Assembly (NCBI GenBank): GCA_963974105.1 | Contig: CAXBBG010000001.1 | Location: 248,001 to 312,000 of the forward strand | Source of the DNA: UBA2136 sp963974105 | GTDB taxonomy: Bacteria > Pseudomonadota > Alphaproteobacteria > UBA2136 | Direction: 5' to 3' | DNA: 64,000 nt | Part shown: positions 24,931 through 33,990 of the stretch, piece by piece | How positions within the stretch are numbered: the stretch's first letter is position 1 | Layout of the letters: every line of letters starts with the position of its first letter | Position numbers and translations under genes: made by a program | Notes under the pieces: generated by a model | What the model saw: the letters and a program-made list of their open reading frames with translations, nothing else | Database searches by the model: none | Told to the model about the DNA's origin: nothing

Positions 24931-25830
24931 TTAATTTCCCTTTTTTGCTAAACAGCTTATAAGTATTTTTTGCATCAAATCCATAGTTTGATGACAACCT
25001 TTAAGAGTTGGGTTAAATTCTGCTATTTCCAAAGCTTTAAATTGAGGGTTTTGAGCAAGCCTTTGTAAAACAGGTAAAACGTCCTTAGCCATCAAACCAC
25101 CCTTTTCAAGCGAACCTGTTGCGGGCGCTTGTGTAGGGTCAAAGGCGTCTAAATCTATCGACACACCAAAGCCTTTTGTACCCTTTGTTACAATTGACAA
25201 AGCCTCGCAAAAAACAGCTTCAAAGCCTCGCTTTTTAATTTCAGGCATGTAAAAAATACGCACACCCAAAAGCTCTAGTAATTTATGTTCTTCGGATTCA
25301 AAAGAGCGGATACCTATTAAACATAAATGCTTTGGATTTATTTTTCTTTTTTTAGACCCTATATTATAAAAGCCCTCTTCGCCTGCGCCAAGTAAATGCG
25401 CAAGCGGCATGCCGTGATACGCCTTTGACGGTGAAGTTTCTGGTGTGTGTGCATCCATATGTGCATCTATCCAGATTAAACCAAATTGTTCTTCTGCTTC
25501 TAAGGCACTGGTGACACCACTCCAAGTGCCCATAGCACAAGCATGATCACCACCAATAACCACGGGGAAGTTTTGATGACGCACAGCATGACTCACCGCC
25601 GCACTTAAACGCGATGTATGGTCTAACACTAAATCTCGCTGCTGGTCAGAACTTACCTCAGCTGCCTTCTGATAGTTTTGAATAGGACTAATATGACCGA
25701 CCCACTTGCCTGACACACCAAGGTTTGGCAACGCTTTAAAATATGACGACGCATAAAAAACATCGGCGCCTTTTTCGGTAGCCATTTTTTGAGCGCCCCA
25801 ACCAGAAGCTGCACCTATAAAGTGAATCAT
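24931..25830 (-). CDS. rocF: Arginase
   Basis: Arginase hydrolyses arginine to ornithine and urea at a binuclear manganese centre. From the ATG at 25830, preceded by GGGAG, the protein has 299 residues. All metal-ligand motifs are present: GGDHA (His96), DAHMDAH (Asp122, His124, Asp126) and SIDLDAFDP (Asp226, Asp228). Nine further in-frame codons upstream lack a ribosome-binding site. Its product feeds the ornithine aminotransferase directly downstream. No urease genes are seen, so urea may be excreted. Confidence 0.92.
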   Translation of the reverse strand: MIHFIGAASGWGAQKMATEKGADVFYASSYFKALPNLGVSGKWVGHISPIQNYQKAAEVSSDQQRDLVLDHTSRLSAAVSHAVRHQNFPVVIGGDHACAMGTWSGVTSALEAEEQFGLIWIDAHMDAHTPETSPSKAYHGMPLAHLLGAGEEGFYNIGSKKRKINPKHLCLIGIRSFESEEHKLLELLGVRIFYMPEIKKRGFEAVFCEALSIVTKGTKGFGVSIDLDAFDPTQAPATGSLEKGGLMAKDVLPVLQRLAQNPQFKALEIAEFNPTLKGCHQTMDLMQKILISCLAKKGN

Positions 25831-25870
25831 TTTTATTCTTACTCCCAATTTATACAATTCATATTACCAC

Positions 25871-25904
25871 AAAAAAAAGAAGCCTCCACATAAAGGCTTC
25901 TTTT
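25871..25904 (-). terminator. Terminator of the 25930-26289 gene
   Basis: AAAAGAAGCC and GGCTTCTTTT form a 10-bp stem with a 10-base loop, flanked by an A-run that reads as a T-run on the minus strand. Confidence 0.85.
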
Positions 25905-25929
25905 AAATCGAGAGGGTGTTGTTTCATGG

Positions 25930-26289
25930 TTAAGCGTAGTCGTCATAATTTAAGCCATAGATAGATAAAACACGTTGCGTAATATCTACGACTGCCGGAA
26001 TATTATCATCATGTGCCGATGTTATATAATTATCAATGCGCTGAAGATCTGCAAAAAGAAGGTTATCTTGATTAAAGTATTTTTCAGTAATCAGTATAGT
26101 ACTTTGACGCTGAACAATAACTTTTTGTAGTCTTTCTACAGCATCTTGATCGCTCGCATCAACCTTTCCTTGATTTTGAGAAAAGATATGACTTAAATGC
26201 GCCAAAGCTCGACTGCAATGGCTCAAGCTTGCATTGATATTTTGAAGCATAACTTCAATACGCATTTGGAGTTCATCGTAATTATTCAT
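25930..26289 (-). CDS. Hypothetical helical protein
   Basis: This 119-residue soluble protein is not recognised. It appears almost entirely alpha-helical, with a heptad-like N-terminal region (QMRIEVMLQNINASLSHCSR), a glutamine-rich centre and an acidic, tyrosine-containing C-terminus (YGLNYDDYA). No signal peptide is seen. It has a weak AGGTAAT ribosome-binding site and its own terminator, so it is a separate unit between trxA and the arginase operon. Confidence 0.6.
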   Translation of the reverse strand: MNNYDELQMRIEVMLQNINASLSHCSRALAHLSHIFSQNQGKVDASDQDAVERLQKVIVQRQSTILITEKYFNQDNLLFADLQRIDNYITSAHDDNIPAVVDITQRVLSIYGLNYDDYA

Positions 26290-26386
26290 AAGATTACCTC
26301 GACGGTAAATGAAAAAGGAAAGAGAAAGTATTTTGTTTTATGTATATTTTATATGCTAACACAACAACACTTAATTGAAAAAGGAT

Positions 26387-26412
26387 AAAAAAAACAGGCC
26401 GAAGCCTGTTTT
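26387..26412 (-). terminator. Terminator of trxA
   Basis: AAAACAGGC and GCCTGTTTT form a 9-bp stem with a CGAA loop and a T-run on the minus strand. Confidence 0.9.
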
Positions 26413-26432
26413 AAAACCTATAGTAGAAAAGT

Positions 26433-26753
26433 TTACAGTTGAGATTTAATCCAAGCGGTTAATTCACCTTTTGGCAACCCACCTACTTTAGCGTCTACCA
26501 TTTCACCATTTTTGAAAACCATAAGTGTTGGGATACCACGCACACCTAATTTTGTTGGCGTTGCAGGGCAGTCATCGATGTTAATTTTAACAACGGTAAT
26601 ATCACCCATTTCTTCAGCTACTTCATCCAACACAGGGCTAAGCTGTTTGCAAGGGCCACACCATTCAGCCCAAAAATCAACCAATACTGGTTTTTCGCTT
26701 TTTAAAACATCTACTTCAAAACTTTCGTCTGTTACAGCTAATACTTTGCTCAT
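26433..26753 (-). CDS. trxA: Thioredoxin
   Basis: This is a classical 106-residue thioredoxin with the WCGPCK active site (Cys32, Cys35), preceded by PVLVDFWAEW and followed by the cis-proline loop RGIPTLMVFKNGE. It is the general cytoplasmic disulfide reductant. The gene lies downstream of addA, as in many alphaproteobacteria. It has its own TTGACA promoter, an AAGGGG ribosome-binding site and its own terminator, so it can be expressed independently. Confidence 0.97.
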   Translation of the reverse strand: MSKVLAVTDESFEVDVLKSEKPVLVDFWAEWCGPCKQLSPVLDEVAEEMGDITVVKINIDDCPATPTKLGVRGIPTLMVFKNGEMVDAKVGGLPKGELTAWIKSQL

Positions 26754-26798
26754 AACTTTCCCCTTAACTATTTTTTTTAATTTTGTACCTATCGTTTA

Positions 26799-26827
26799 AA
26801 AATAGGAGCCTAAATGCTGAATGTCAA
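26799..26827 (-). promoter_or_regulatory. Sigma-70 promoter of trxA
   Basis: On the minus strand TTGACA and TATTTT are 17 bases apart, about 46 bases upstream of the trxA ATG in the gap after addA. Confidence 0.6.
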
Positions 26828-26892
26828 TCAATTAAAAGTGGTATCACATCGATTCATCCGCTCTTACACATGTAAGGTTGCGCTTAAAAAAC

Positions 26893-29800
26893 TTACAACC
26901 AGTCAACTTTTGGTATTTTAGGAGACGTCCAAATAATACAGGTTTTAATAAATTTCTTAGGGAAGATAATTTCTAATGCTTTTTTGTAATGTGCCAATTG
27001 CAAAACATAGTCTACTGGCACAGCGTTTGGCACATTCTTATTGGTTTTAAAATCAATAGCAATCACCTCATTTTCGTACACCACAAGCCTGTCAACCACA
27101 CCTTCTAAACGTTTATGACCGTCCAATGCTGAAAGCGGCACTTCAGCGCGTGAATTTTCCACCGCAAACATCAAAGGGTACGTAGACATCACGCCCAATG
27201 CAGACTCTAGCATATTCAACTGTTCATCTTGCGTAAAATCTGAACCTGCAAGTTTTAGATACCGCAAACCTTTTTCTTGCCTTTCTTGAGGGGTATAGGT
27301 TGGTAATACCTCGAGTAACCTGTGCACTAATTTACCGCGTTTAAATAGTTTTTTATTGTCTGATTCTTTTAAAAATGAAAGTTGTTCTTTACGCTTCAAA
27401 CTATCAGAGGCATTCATTAACACCACGCCTTTTTCGGCTTGCGCATTTTGATACATCCAATCAGGCATATTACTTTCAAGCGCTGCGAGACTCTCTTCTT
27501 GCGCGCTGGCCGTTAAATGATTACTCACATCTTTAAACAAAACACCGTGGCTATCTTTTTCAAAATCATCCGCCTCTTCTACAGCTGCATATATATGCCC
27601 GTACCAGCAATTTTCAGCATTATAACCATGCTGCTTAACACCACCAATATACAAGCGTTCCTTCGCTCGGGTTACAGCCACATAAAGCAGACGCATTTCG
27701 TCCCTAAAAATACGTTCTTTTTCTTCGTCTTCAAACACCGTTTGAACAGCGGGGGATTCCACCTTACTTTGACGGTGTAAAAATAAAGTATCCGCGCCAT
27801 CACTTTCTGTTTGCCACAAAGGTTTATCGCCCGACATATTGCGATAAAATCCGCCTGTTGTATCTGGCATAATAACAATAGGCGACTCTAAACCTTTTGA
27901 ACCATGTGCTGTCAGCAAACGCACGCGCCCACCACCTGATTCAAGCTCACGTTTCAATTTTTGTTTGGTGTTTTCAAAATGATGAATAAATCCAATAAGG
28001 CTACCACCTTGTTTTTGGTAATTCAAAGCCAGGTCTTGTAGGGCATCTAGGGCATCATCTACACTGGCAATAGTCGTTTGACCTGCGTCTTTAGCCGCTA
28101 ATTTATAATATTTACCACGCACGTCTAAGGTTTGAATAACGTGACTTAAAAATGCAAATGGTGTCATTTTACGTATTTGTTTTTTAAGCCCCAAAAGCGC
28201 TAAACCTGCGCCTGTTTCTTTGTCTAAAATTTGCCATAAAGACTGACTTTTTTGGCGCTTGCCTGCAAAGTCATCAAACTGCACGTCCTTATAAGAAAAA
28301 AGTGGTGAGCGCAAAACCTGCGCCAATGATAAATCATCCTCACGGTTCATCAAAGCTTTCACCAAAGCCATAACATCAAGCACAGCACTTTCTTTATGCA
28401 TGTCCATTTGGTCGGCACCTGCATGCGGAATACGGTATTTATCAAGTGCGGCAATCAAAGTTGACATCATGGTACGGCTACGCAATAAAATCATAATATC
28501 ACTGGGCACAATGTATTGATTTGTACTTTCTAAAACATCATTCGAAGACAGAAGTTGCTGAATATGTAAGGCAACTTTTTCTGCCAACTGCGTTTTCACC
28601 GTCGACGCTTTTTCGTTGCGACTTGGCAAGGCCCAAGGCTCTTGTTCTTCTTTATCTACCTTTTCTTTTTCTATCAACGGCCAAATTTCAATGCGACCAC
28701 TGCTACCAATTTTAGCGGCACGGTGGTCAATGGTATCTACCAATTCATCTACAGCTTTTCCCCTTGTTGGGTCTTTAAAAATGCAGTCAACAAAGTTTAA
28801 AACAGGTTCAGTAGAACGGAATGAAACAATCAATTCTTCCACCGCAACTTTGTGCCCTGCACCCTGTTGGTGTGCCTTTAAATAATCACGCATAGAACCA
28901 AAAACATGTGGCTCTGCCCCTCTAAAACGGTAGATACTTTGCTTGATATCCCCCACCGCAAAAAAGGTGCGCTTTTTTTCTTCATGCAAGCCTTTACCTG
29001 CATAAAACTCTTCAACCAAGGCTTTTAAAATACCCCATTGTTCGCTGTCTGTATCTTGCGCTTCGTCTAATAAAACATGTGAAATACGGCTGTCCATTTT
29101 AAAGCGTACCCACGCACTTTTTTCGTCACTGCTTAGCAAAGCCGCACTTTTGGCAATTAAGTCATCAAAGTCAAGCGCGCCTGCTTTTTGCTTTAAATGC
29201 TCGTAGCGTTCTAAAATAGAATGACCTAAATGCAGGTAAGATGACGTAATTAAATAAGCTGAAATAGCCTTCATTTTTTCTTGGGCGTTTAAAATAAAAT
29301 ACGTTATTTCATCAATATCTTCTATCAGGTAATCACCGCCAAAATCTTGCGCTTTTTTATCCAGGAGTTTGCTACGCTTTTCGCCTTTTGCTGTTAAAAA
29401 GACAGAAGTCAAAACATCCCAGTTTAAACCTTCATTTAAATAAACGGTCAACTGCGTGGCATGCCCTTGTGCTTGCTTACCACCTGCAAACAAGGCTTCC
29501 ATAATTTTTTTAACTTGTGCTTGATGTCTTTCTGGTAAAACGCATAATTCACCCACTTGTTTTTGCGCCATTTCAATCGACAAATTCGGTGTGACGTTAA
29601 GCACGTCCGCCAAACGACATAGCGCACCTTCAACACCTCCATAGTTTTTAAAATAACGTCTAAAGCGTCCGGCACTTCCTACAAAAGCATCTAAAGCTTC
29701 ACTTAAACTTTTTTCACCCATTTCACCAGCATAGTGGTCAAATATCCAATTTGGATTCAGTTCACCGTTAAGTGCCTGGGCAAAAATGTCATTTTTTGCA

Positions 29801-30291
29801 CAAGCTAAAAGGTCGTCTCTTTCACGCCCTTCAACAAGTTTAAAACCAGGACTTACCCCTGCTTCAATTGGGAATTTAGCTAAAATTTGCTGGCAAAAAC
29901 CATGAATAGTATTACTATTTACGCCGTCATCTAACACATCTGCAAACAAGGTACGTGCACGGCGAATATCAAGTGCTGTTGGTTGCCCTTCAAGCATTTT
30001 TGAAAGTTCTTCAACCAAACTTTCTTCACTGCAAGTTGCCCAAACACTTAAACGCTCACGGATACGACTTTCCATCTCTCTGGCGGCTGCGCGGGTAAAT
30101 GTCACAGCTAAAATGCCAGAAGGTTGCAACAATTTATCTTCAAGTAAAAGCTGCAAGATACGCTTGGTTAAGACATATGTTTTACCTGTGCCTGCCGAAG
30201 CAGAAACCCAAACAGACTGGCTAACATGAGCCGCATTATTTTGCCTGCGCGTTGCTTCTGCAATAACCTGTTTGGCTGTTAAGTTTGTCAT
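26893..30291 (-). CDS. addA: Double-strand break repair helicase-nuclease AddA
   Basis: AddA is the helicase-nuclease subunit of the AddAB complex that resects double-strand breaks for RecA. The 1132-residue protein has Walker A ASAGTGKT at about 29-36, FTRAAAREM, the DEAQDT Walker B, SIYRFRGAEP, the UvrD-type LLTAHGSKGLE and LYVAVTRAKERL. The C-terminal RecB-family nuclease has VIAIDFKTN and a QLAHYKKAL helix. The ATG at 30291 overlaps the addB stop as ATGA, indicating coupling. This is the short alphaproteobacterial form of AddA. Confidence 0.95.
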   Translation of the reverse strand: MTNLTAKQVIAEATRRQNNAAHVSQSVWVSASAGTGKTYVLTKRILQLLLEDKLLQPSGILAVTFTRAAAREMESRIRERLSVWATCSEESLVEELSKMLEGQPTALDIRRARTLFADVLDDGVNSNTIHGFCQQILAKFPIEAGVSPGFKLVEGRERDDLLACAKNDIFAQALNGELNPNWIFDHYAGEMGEKSLSEALDAFVGSAGRFRRYFKNYGGVEGALCRLADVLNVTPNLSIEMAQKQVGELCVLPERHQAQVKKIMEALFAGGKQAQGHATQLTVYLNEGLNWDVLTSVFLTAKGEKRSKLLDKKAQDFGGDYLIEDIDEITYFILNAQEKMKAISAYLITSSYLHLGHSILERYEHLKQKAGALDFDDLIAKSAALLSSDEKSAWVRFKMDSRISHVLLDEAQDTDSEQWGILKALVEEFYAGKGLHEEKKRTFFAVGDIKQSIYRFRGAEPHVFGSMRDYLKAHQQGAGHKVAVEELIVSFRSTEPVLNFVDCIFKDPTRGKAVDELVDTIDHRAAKIGSSGRIEIWPLIEKEKVDKEEQEPWALPSRNEKASTVKTQLAEKVALHIQQLLSSNDVLESTNQYIVPSDIMILLRSRTMMSTLIAALDKYRIPHAGADQMDMHKESAVLDVMALVKALMNREDDLSLAQVLRSPLFSYKDVQFDDFAGKRQKSQSLWQILDKETGAGLALLGLKKQIRKMTPFAFLSHVIQTLDVRGKYYKLAAKDAGQTTIASVDDALDALQDLALNYQKQGGSLIGFIHHFENTKQKLKRELESGGGRVRLLTAHGSKGLESPIVIMPDTTGGFYRNMSGDKPLWQTESDGADTLFLHRQSKVESPAVQTVFEDEEKERIFRDEMRLLYVAVTRAKERLYIGGVKQHGYNAENCWYGHIYAAVEEADDFEKDSHGVLFKDVSNHLTASAQEESLAALESNMPDWMYQNAQAEKGVVLMNASDSLKRKEQLSFLKESDNKKLFKRGKLVHRLLEVLPTYTPQERQEKGLRYLKLAGSDFTQDEQLNMLESALGVMSTYPLMFAVENSRAEVPLSALDGHKRLEGVVDRLVVYENEVIAIDFKTNKNVPNAVPVDYVLQLAHYKKALEIIFPKKFIKTCIIWTSPKIPKVDWL

Positions 30292-33245
30292 ACACCTACC
30301 CAATCTTTATAACGGCACACACCTGCATAGTCGCAAAACGTGCAAGGACCTTCTTTATCTTCGGCTGTAGCACCACCTGGAAACGCTTCATAAGGTTGTT
30401 CGTTTTCCATATAGGTATTTGCAAGGTTTGTGATACCTGTAAGGGCATCTTCAATAAACTGCCCAACATCGCCTTTTTTACCCAATGCATTTTGGACATT
30501 TAAAGGATTGTTTTTAGCGCCAGAAACGTGCCAGTATTCTAAACTATCAAGAGAGGCACCTTTTAAATAACCACCTTTATGTGCAATCACAGCTTCGGTT
30601 GCCATTTGCGGTTCTACCCCATTTAAAACGTCGGTAGCACTTGGTGGCATACCTGTTTTGTAATCAATTACAATCAATTTATGGTCAGGGGTTTTGTCAA
30701 TTCTATCGGCTTTTGCATAAAGTTCTACCGTGGTTGAAATACGCACACGGGCGTCTTTTTCTACGTCAAACAAACGCCTGCCTTGTTTGTAGTCTAATGC
30801 AATTTGACTGGCAAAAGCGGTGGCTATTTTTTCAAACTTACGCAACCAAAGCGCTTTAACACCCTTTTGATCAACGGTTAAAAAAGCTTGCTGTGCGGCC
30901 GCGATTAAATGAGTATAAATCGCTTCTTCATTTTGCATGTTGCCTGCGTAAGGTGCTGGCATTTTAGAAACTGGTTTAAAGAAAGACTCTAAAATAAGAT
31001 GAATAATTTGCCCTTTATCGGCTGCTGTTGGTGCACTTTCATAAGCGTCGAGCGCTTCAATTTTAAGCACTTTTTTAATGTAAGTTTTATAAGGACATTG
31101 CATCATATCACGCACGGTTGACGCCGACCAAACATTTGGTCTTCTTGCTTTTTTAACCACAACACTTGGCGTTGTTGCTTGTATAAGTTTGCCTTGTAAC
31201 CGTAATTTTTCAACCCTTGAAAGCCAAACATTACCCTTGTCTCTCACTTGCTTAAAAGCTTCTGGTGACACCACCGCTTCAAGGCGTGAAATAAACCTTG
31301 AAGGCGTTGTTTCACCTTCTGTGTCTTTTATTGTGCGTGTTAAAACCACGTTTTGTTGGGTGACTAAACTGGTGAAGTCGTGTGCGCTCATACCCACATG
31401 GATATCGCTACTTGGTAGACCAACTTTTTCAGCAATTACTCTATTTAACCAAGGGTCAGGTGTTACTTGGCGTGGCCAAGCACCTTCATTGACTGCGCCA
31501 ACAATCACCATATCAACCTCTTGCATGCGTGACTCCATGGGTCCCCAAATGGCAAGCCTTGGGTGTGTTGAGTGGCGCTTACGCACAGCCGATGTTGCCA
31601 TAACGCTATTGAGTGTTTCACTATAACTATCAAAGCTCAAACGCCCAATATCTTCAGATGCATTTTGCCAACTGGTTAAAAGTGCTATGAGCGTTTGCCC
31701 TGCTTCATCGTCAAAAACTGCCTGTCCATCGTCTTCATCATCACGTTGAATAAGGCGTTTCACCACGTCCACATGACGGCGCATCCAGCCTGCAATATCA
31801 CGCTCAGCATTCTTCGTTTGAAGCGGTTCAAAAATATCTTCTAGCAAGGTGATAGCCTCTAAAGCCATATCCGCATCATCTGTATTTTTATAAGGGTCTT
31901 CTAGTGCTTTTTCTAAAGCTTGACGCAGCCCTTTAAAACCGCCAGAGGGTTTAGCCCCGCGTAAAACCAAACGGTCTAAAACATCACGCTTTTTATAAAA
32001 GCCTTCGTGTTCACCCACTTGAACCAAAGGGTGATAGAGAAGCTCGGCTAAGAGTAATGGCCTAAAACGCTCTTGAACCAAATCGGCTACCAATTTAAAT
32101 AACCCACCAATACTTGCTTGCACCAAAGGAATACCCGCACTGTCGTCCACGTCTATATGCCAGCGTTTTAAAGCGGCTTCCACACGCATGGCCAAAGTAC
32201 GGTCAGGGCTAATAAGGGCACATGTTTTGTTAGGCGTTTCTAAAACTTGGCGCATCATCAACGCAATCGCTTCGGCTTCTTCGCTGGCACTTGGCGCTTC
32301 GATGAGTGTCATACCTGCCATGGCTGGCAAGGCAAAACTGTCATTCACTAAGGACAGTTGGTCAGAAGGTGCTAAAGCATGACGCCACAATTTACCACGT
32401 TTAGAAACAGCTTCTTCGCCTAAAACTTGAACCACATCTCTTTGAATGTTTAAATTTTCCAGCATACGCTTCATTGTAAAATTGGGGTGTGTTGGAGATA
32501 AATTTACCCACACATCGCTTTTCATGTCCTTATCGAGACCTGGTAAAATAAGCCCACCGTTTTCGTGGTTTAAAATTTCTTGAATAAGAGAAACGCCCAG
32601 CGGTGTACTGTCACTAAAACCGACGGCAAATGTAAGGTGAGGCACCCCTTTTGTTTGATAATCTAAAATTTGTGCCTGCACCACCTTGCGAGAGGCCTCG
32701 GCCGCATCAACTTTACCTTGTTCTTCAAGCCAGCTTGGATAAAACTCAAAAGCCACTTTAAAAAAGTCAAGATTTTCTTCCCAGTGGTGCGCAAGCTCTG
32801 GCGGAACAAGGGCTGTAATATCGTCTAATGTGACATCATAGCTTTTAAGGCGGTGAAAAATTTTAGCAAGCGCACTCGCGTTTTCAAGTGCTTGAGAAAA
32901 AGGCAATCCCTTTTCTTTAATTAAAACCAATTTGGTTAAAACCATTAAGCGCGCCAAACCTGAAATGGTTTCTTCTTCTGTTAAACCTTCTTGTTCAAAA
33001 CGAAAAACATCAGCATCTTCTTCGCTAAAGGACATCATACGAATTTGTGGTAATAGACCCGCATTTGTTTGACCTATAAAAGCATCTTTTAAAGCCGATG
33101 CCGCACGAGGCGAAGGTACCCACACCGTCACATCTGCTAAAGAAAGTGGGTTTTTATTGTCAATACGGCTTAAAATATACGCACTGGCTATTTGCGCCAA
33201 CGCCTCACCTGAATGGACTGTGAAAACCTGCCCTTTATATGCCAA
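30288..33245 (-). CDS. addB: Double-strand break repair protein AddB
   Basis: AddB is the partner of AddA, an inactivated-helicase subunit with a second nuclease domain. The 985-residue product lacks a canonical Walker A at its N-terminus, as in alphaproteobacterial AddB. The C-terminus has a RecB-type nuclease (LIVIDYKTG with QMATEAVI). Four cysteines can hold an iron-sulfur cluster: one in MMQCPYK and three in CTFCDYAGVC. It overlaps the nucleotidyltransferase gene upstream by 11 bases and addA downstream by four, so the run is one transcript. Confidence 0.93.
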   Translation of the reverse strand: MAYKGQVFTVHSGEALAQIASAYILSRIDNKNPLSLADVTVWVPSPRAASALKDAFIGQTNAGLLPQIRMMSFSEEDADVFRFEQEGLTEEETISGLARLMVLTKLVLIKEKGLPFSQALENASALAKIFHRLKSYDVTLDDITALVPPELAHHWEENLDFFKVAFEFYPSWLEEQGKVDAAEASRKVVQAQILDYQTKGVPHLTFAVGFSDSTPLGVSLIQEILNHENGGLILPGLDKDMKSDVWVNLSPTHPNFTMKRMLENLNIQRDVVQVLGEEAVSKRGKLWRHALAPSDQLSLVNDSFALPAMAGMTLIEAPSASEEAEAIALMMRQVLETPNKTCALISPDRTLAMRVEAALKRWHIDVDDSAGIPLVQASIGGLFKLVADLVQERFRPLLLAELLYHPLVQVGEHEGFYKKRDVLDRLVLRGAKPSGGFKGLRQALEKALEDPYKNTDDADMALEAITLLEDIFEPLQTKNAERDIAGWMRRHVDVVKRLIQRDDEDDGQAVFDDEAGQTLIALLTSWQNASEDIGRLSFDSYSETLNSVMATSAVRKRHSTHPRLAIWGPMESRMQEVDMVIVGAVNEGAWPRQVTPDPWLNRVIAEKVGLPSSDIHVGMSAHDFTSLVTQQNVVLTRTIKDTEGETTPSRFISRLEAVVSPEAFKQVRDKGNVWLSRVEKLRLQGKLIQATTPSVVVKKARRPNVWSASTVRDMMQCPYKTYIKKVLKIEALDAYESAPTAADKGQIIHLILESFFKPVSKMPAPYAGNMQNEEAIYTHLIAAAQQAFLTVDQKGVKALWLRKFEKIATAFASQIALDYKQGRRLFDVEKDARVRISTTVELYAKADRIDKTPDHKLIVIDYKTGMPPSATDVLNGVEPQMATEAVIAHKGGYLKGASLDSLEYWHVSGAKNNPLNVQNALGKKGDVGQFIEDALTGITNLANTYMENEQPYEAFPGGATAEDKEGPCTFCDYAGVCRYKDWVGV

Positions 33246-33987
33246 ATTTCAAAACCTTTGCAGGTAAACCATTTTCATATTTAATAACGTTTCTTGCCTT
33301 TTGAAGCCCTTCAGGCGTGCCCATGTCTATCCACGGATATTCGTTTTTATAGCCGTAAAAGCGTTTTTGTAAACTTGCATTTAACCAAGCTAAATTTAAG
33401 GGCGCAAATCCATCTGGCAACGTTTTTATAATTTGCGGGTGCACCACACTTAAACCACAATAAGATATTTCAGAAAGCTCACCTTTGTCTAAATAGTCAA
33501 TGCGACCGTCGGCATAAAAACGAAAGTCCCCGTTGTCTTTACGGCTGTGGTCTACAGATGTAAAAGCGAGTAAAAAGTCCATTTTTTCGACATCGTAACC
33601 AGCATCAAGCTCTCTCACAAAATCAGAAAACCCTTCCCCCCACACAATGTCACCATTCACCAAAATAAAAGGCTCGCCGTTAAAGTTATGTAAGGCATAT
33701 TTAATACCACCACCCGTCTCTAAAAGGGTTTCCTCATAAGAAATAATAATTTTAGAATTAAAGGCGCCACAGTTTTTCCATTCGTCTATGGCAGCGATAA
33801 TTTTTTCAGCGCGCCAATGACAGTTGATAACAATTTCTTCAATACCTGCATGTTCAAGCCCTTTTAAAATACGATAAAGCGGTGTCACACCACCTAGGTC
33901 AACCAGTGGCTTTGGTGTTTCTCTTGTCAGTTCCCCTAAACGCTTACCTTTACCAGCAGCTAAAACCATGGCACGTTTGATATTCAT
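33235..33987 (-). CDS. murU: Nucleotidyltransferase, MurU-like (MurNAc-1-phosphate uridylyltransferase)
   Basis: The 250-residue enzyme is a short sugar-phosphate nucleotidyltransferase. It starts IKRAMVLAAGKGKRLGELTR with the GxGxR-type nucleotide loop, followed by PKPLV, VNGDIVW and a C-terminal YPWIDMGTPEGL. It has no left-handed beta-helix acetyltransferase domain, matching MurU, which makes UDP-MurNAc during cell-wall recycling. The upstream gene encodes a fused kinase of the AmgK type, supporting the MurNAc salvage assignment. Specificity is inferred from that pairing. Confidence 0.85.
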   Translation of the reverse strand: MNIKRAMVLAAGKGKRLGELTRETPKPLVDLGGVTPLYRILKGLEHAGIEEIVINCHWRAEKIIAAIDEWKNCGAFNSKIIISYEETLLETGGGIKYALHNFNGEPFILVNGDIVWGEGFSDFVRELDAGYDVEKMDFLLAFTSVDHSRKDNGDFRFYADGRIDYLDKGELSEISYCGLSVVHPQIIKTLPDGFAPLNLAWLNASLQKRFYGYKNEYPWIDMGTPEGLQKARNVIKYENGLPAKVLKFGI

Positions 33988-33990
33988 AAG

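Noticed and set aside
25871..26412. CRISPR-like repeats formed by the similar hairpins in this area
   Set aside because: The hairpins differ in sequence and each lies at the end of a gene with a T-run; they are terminators.
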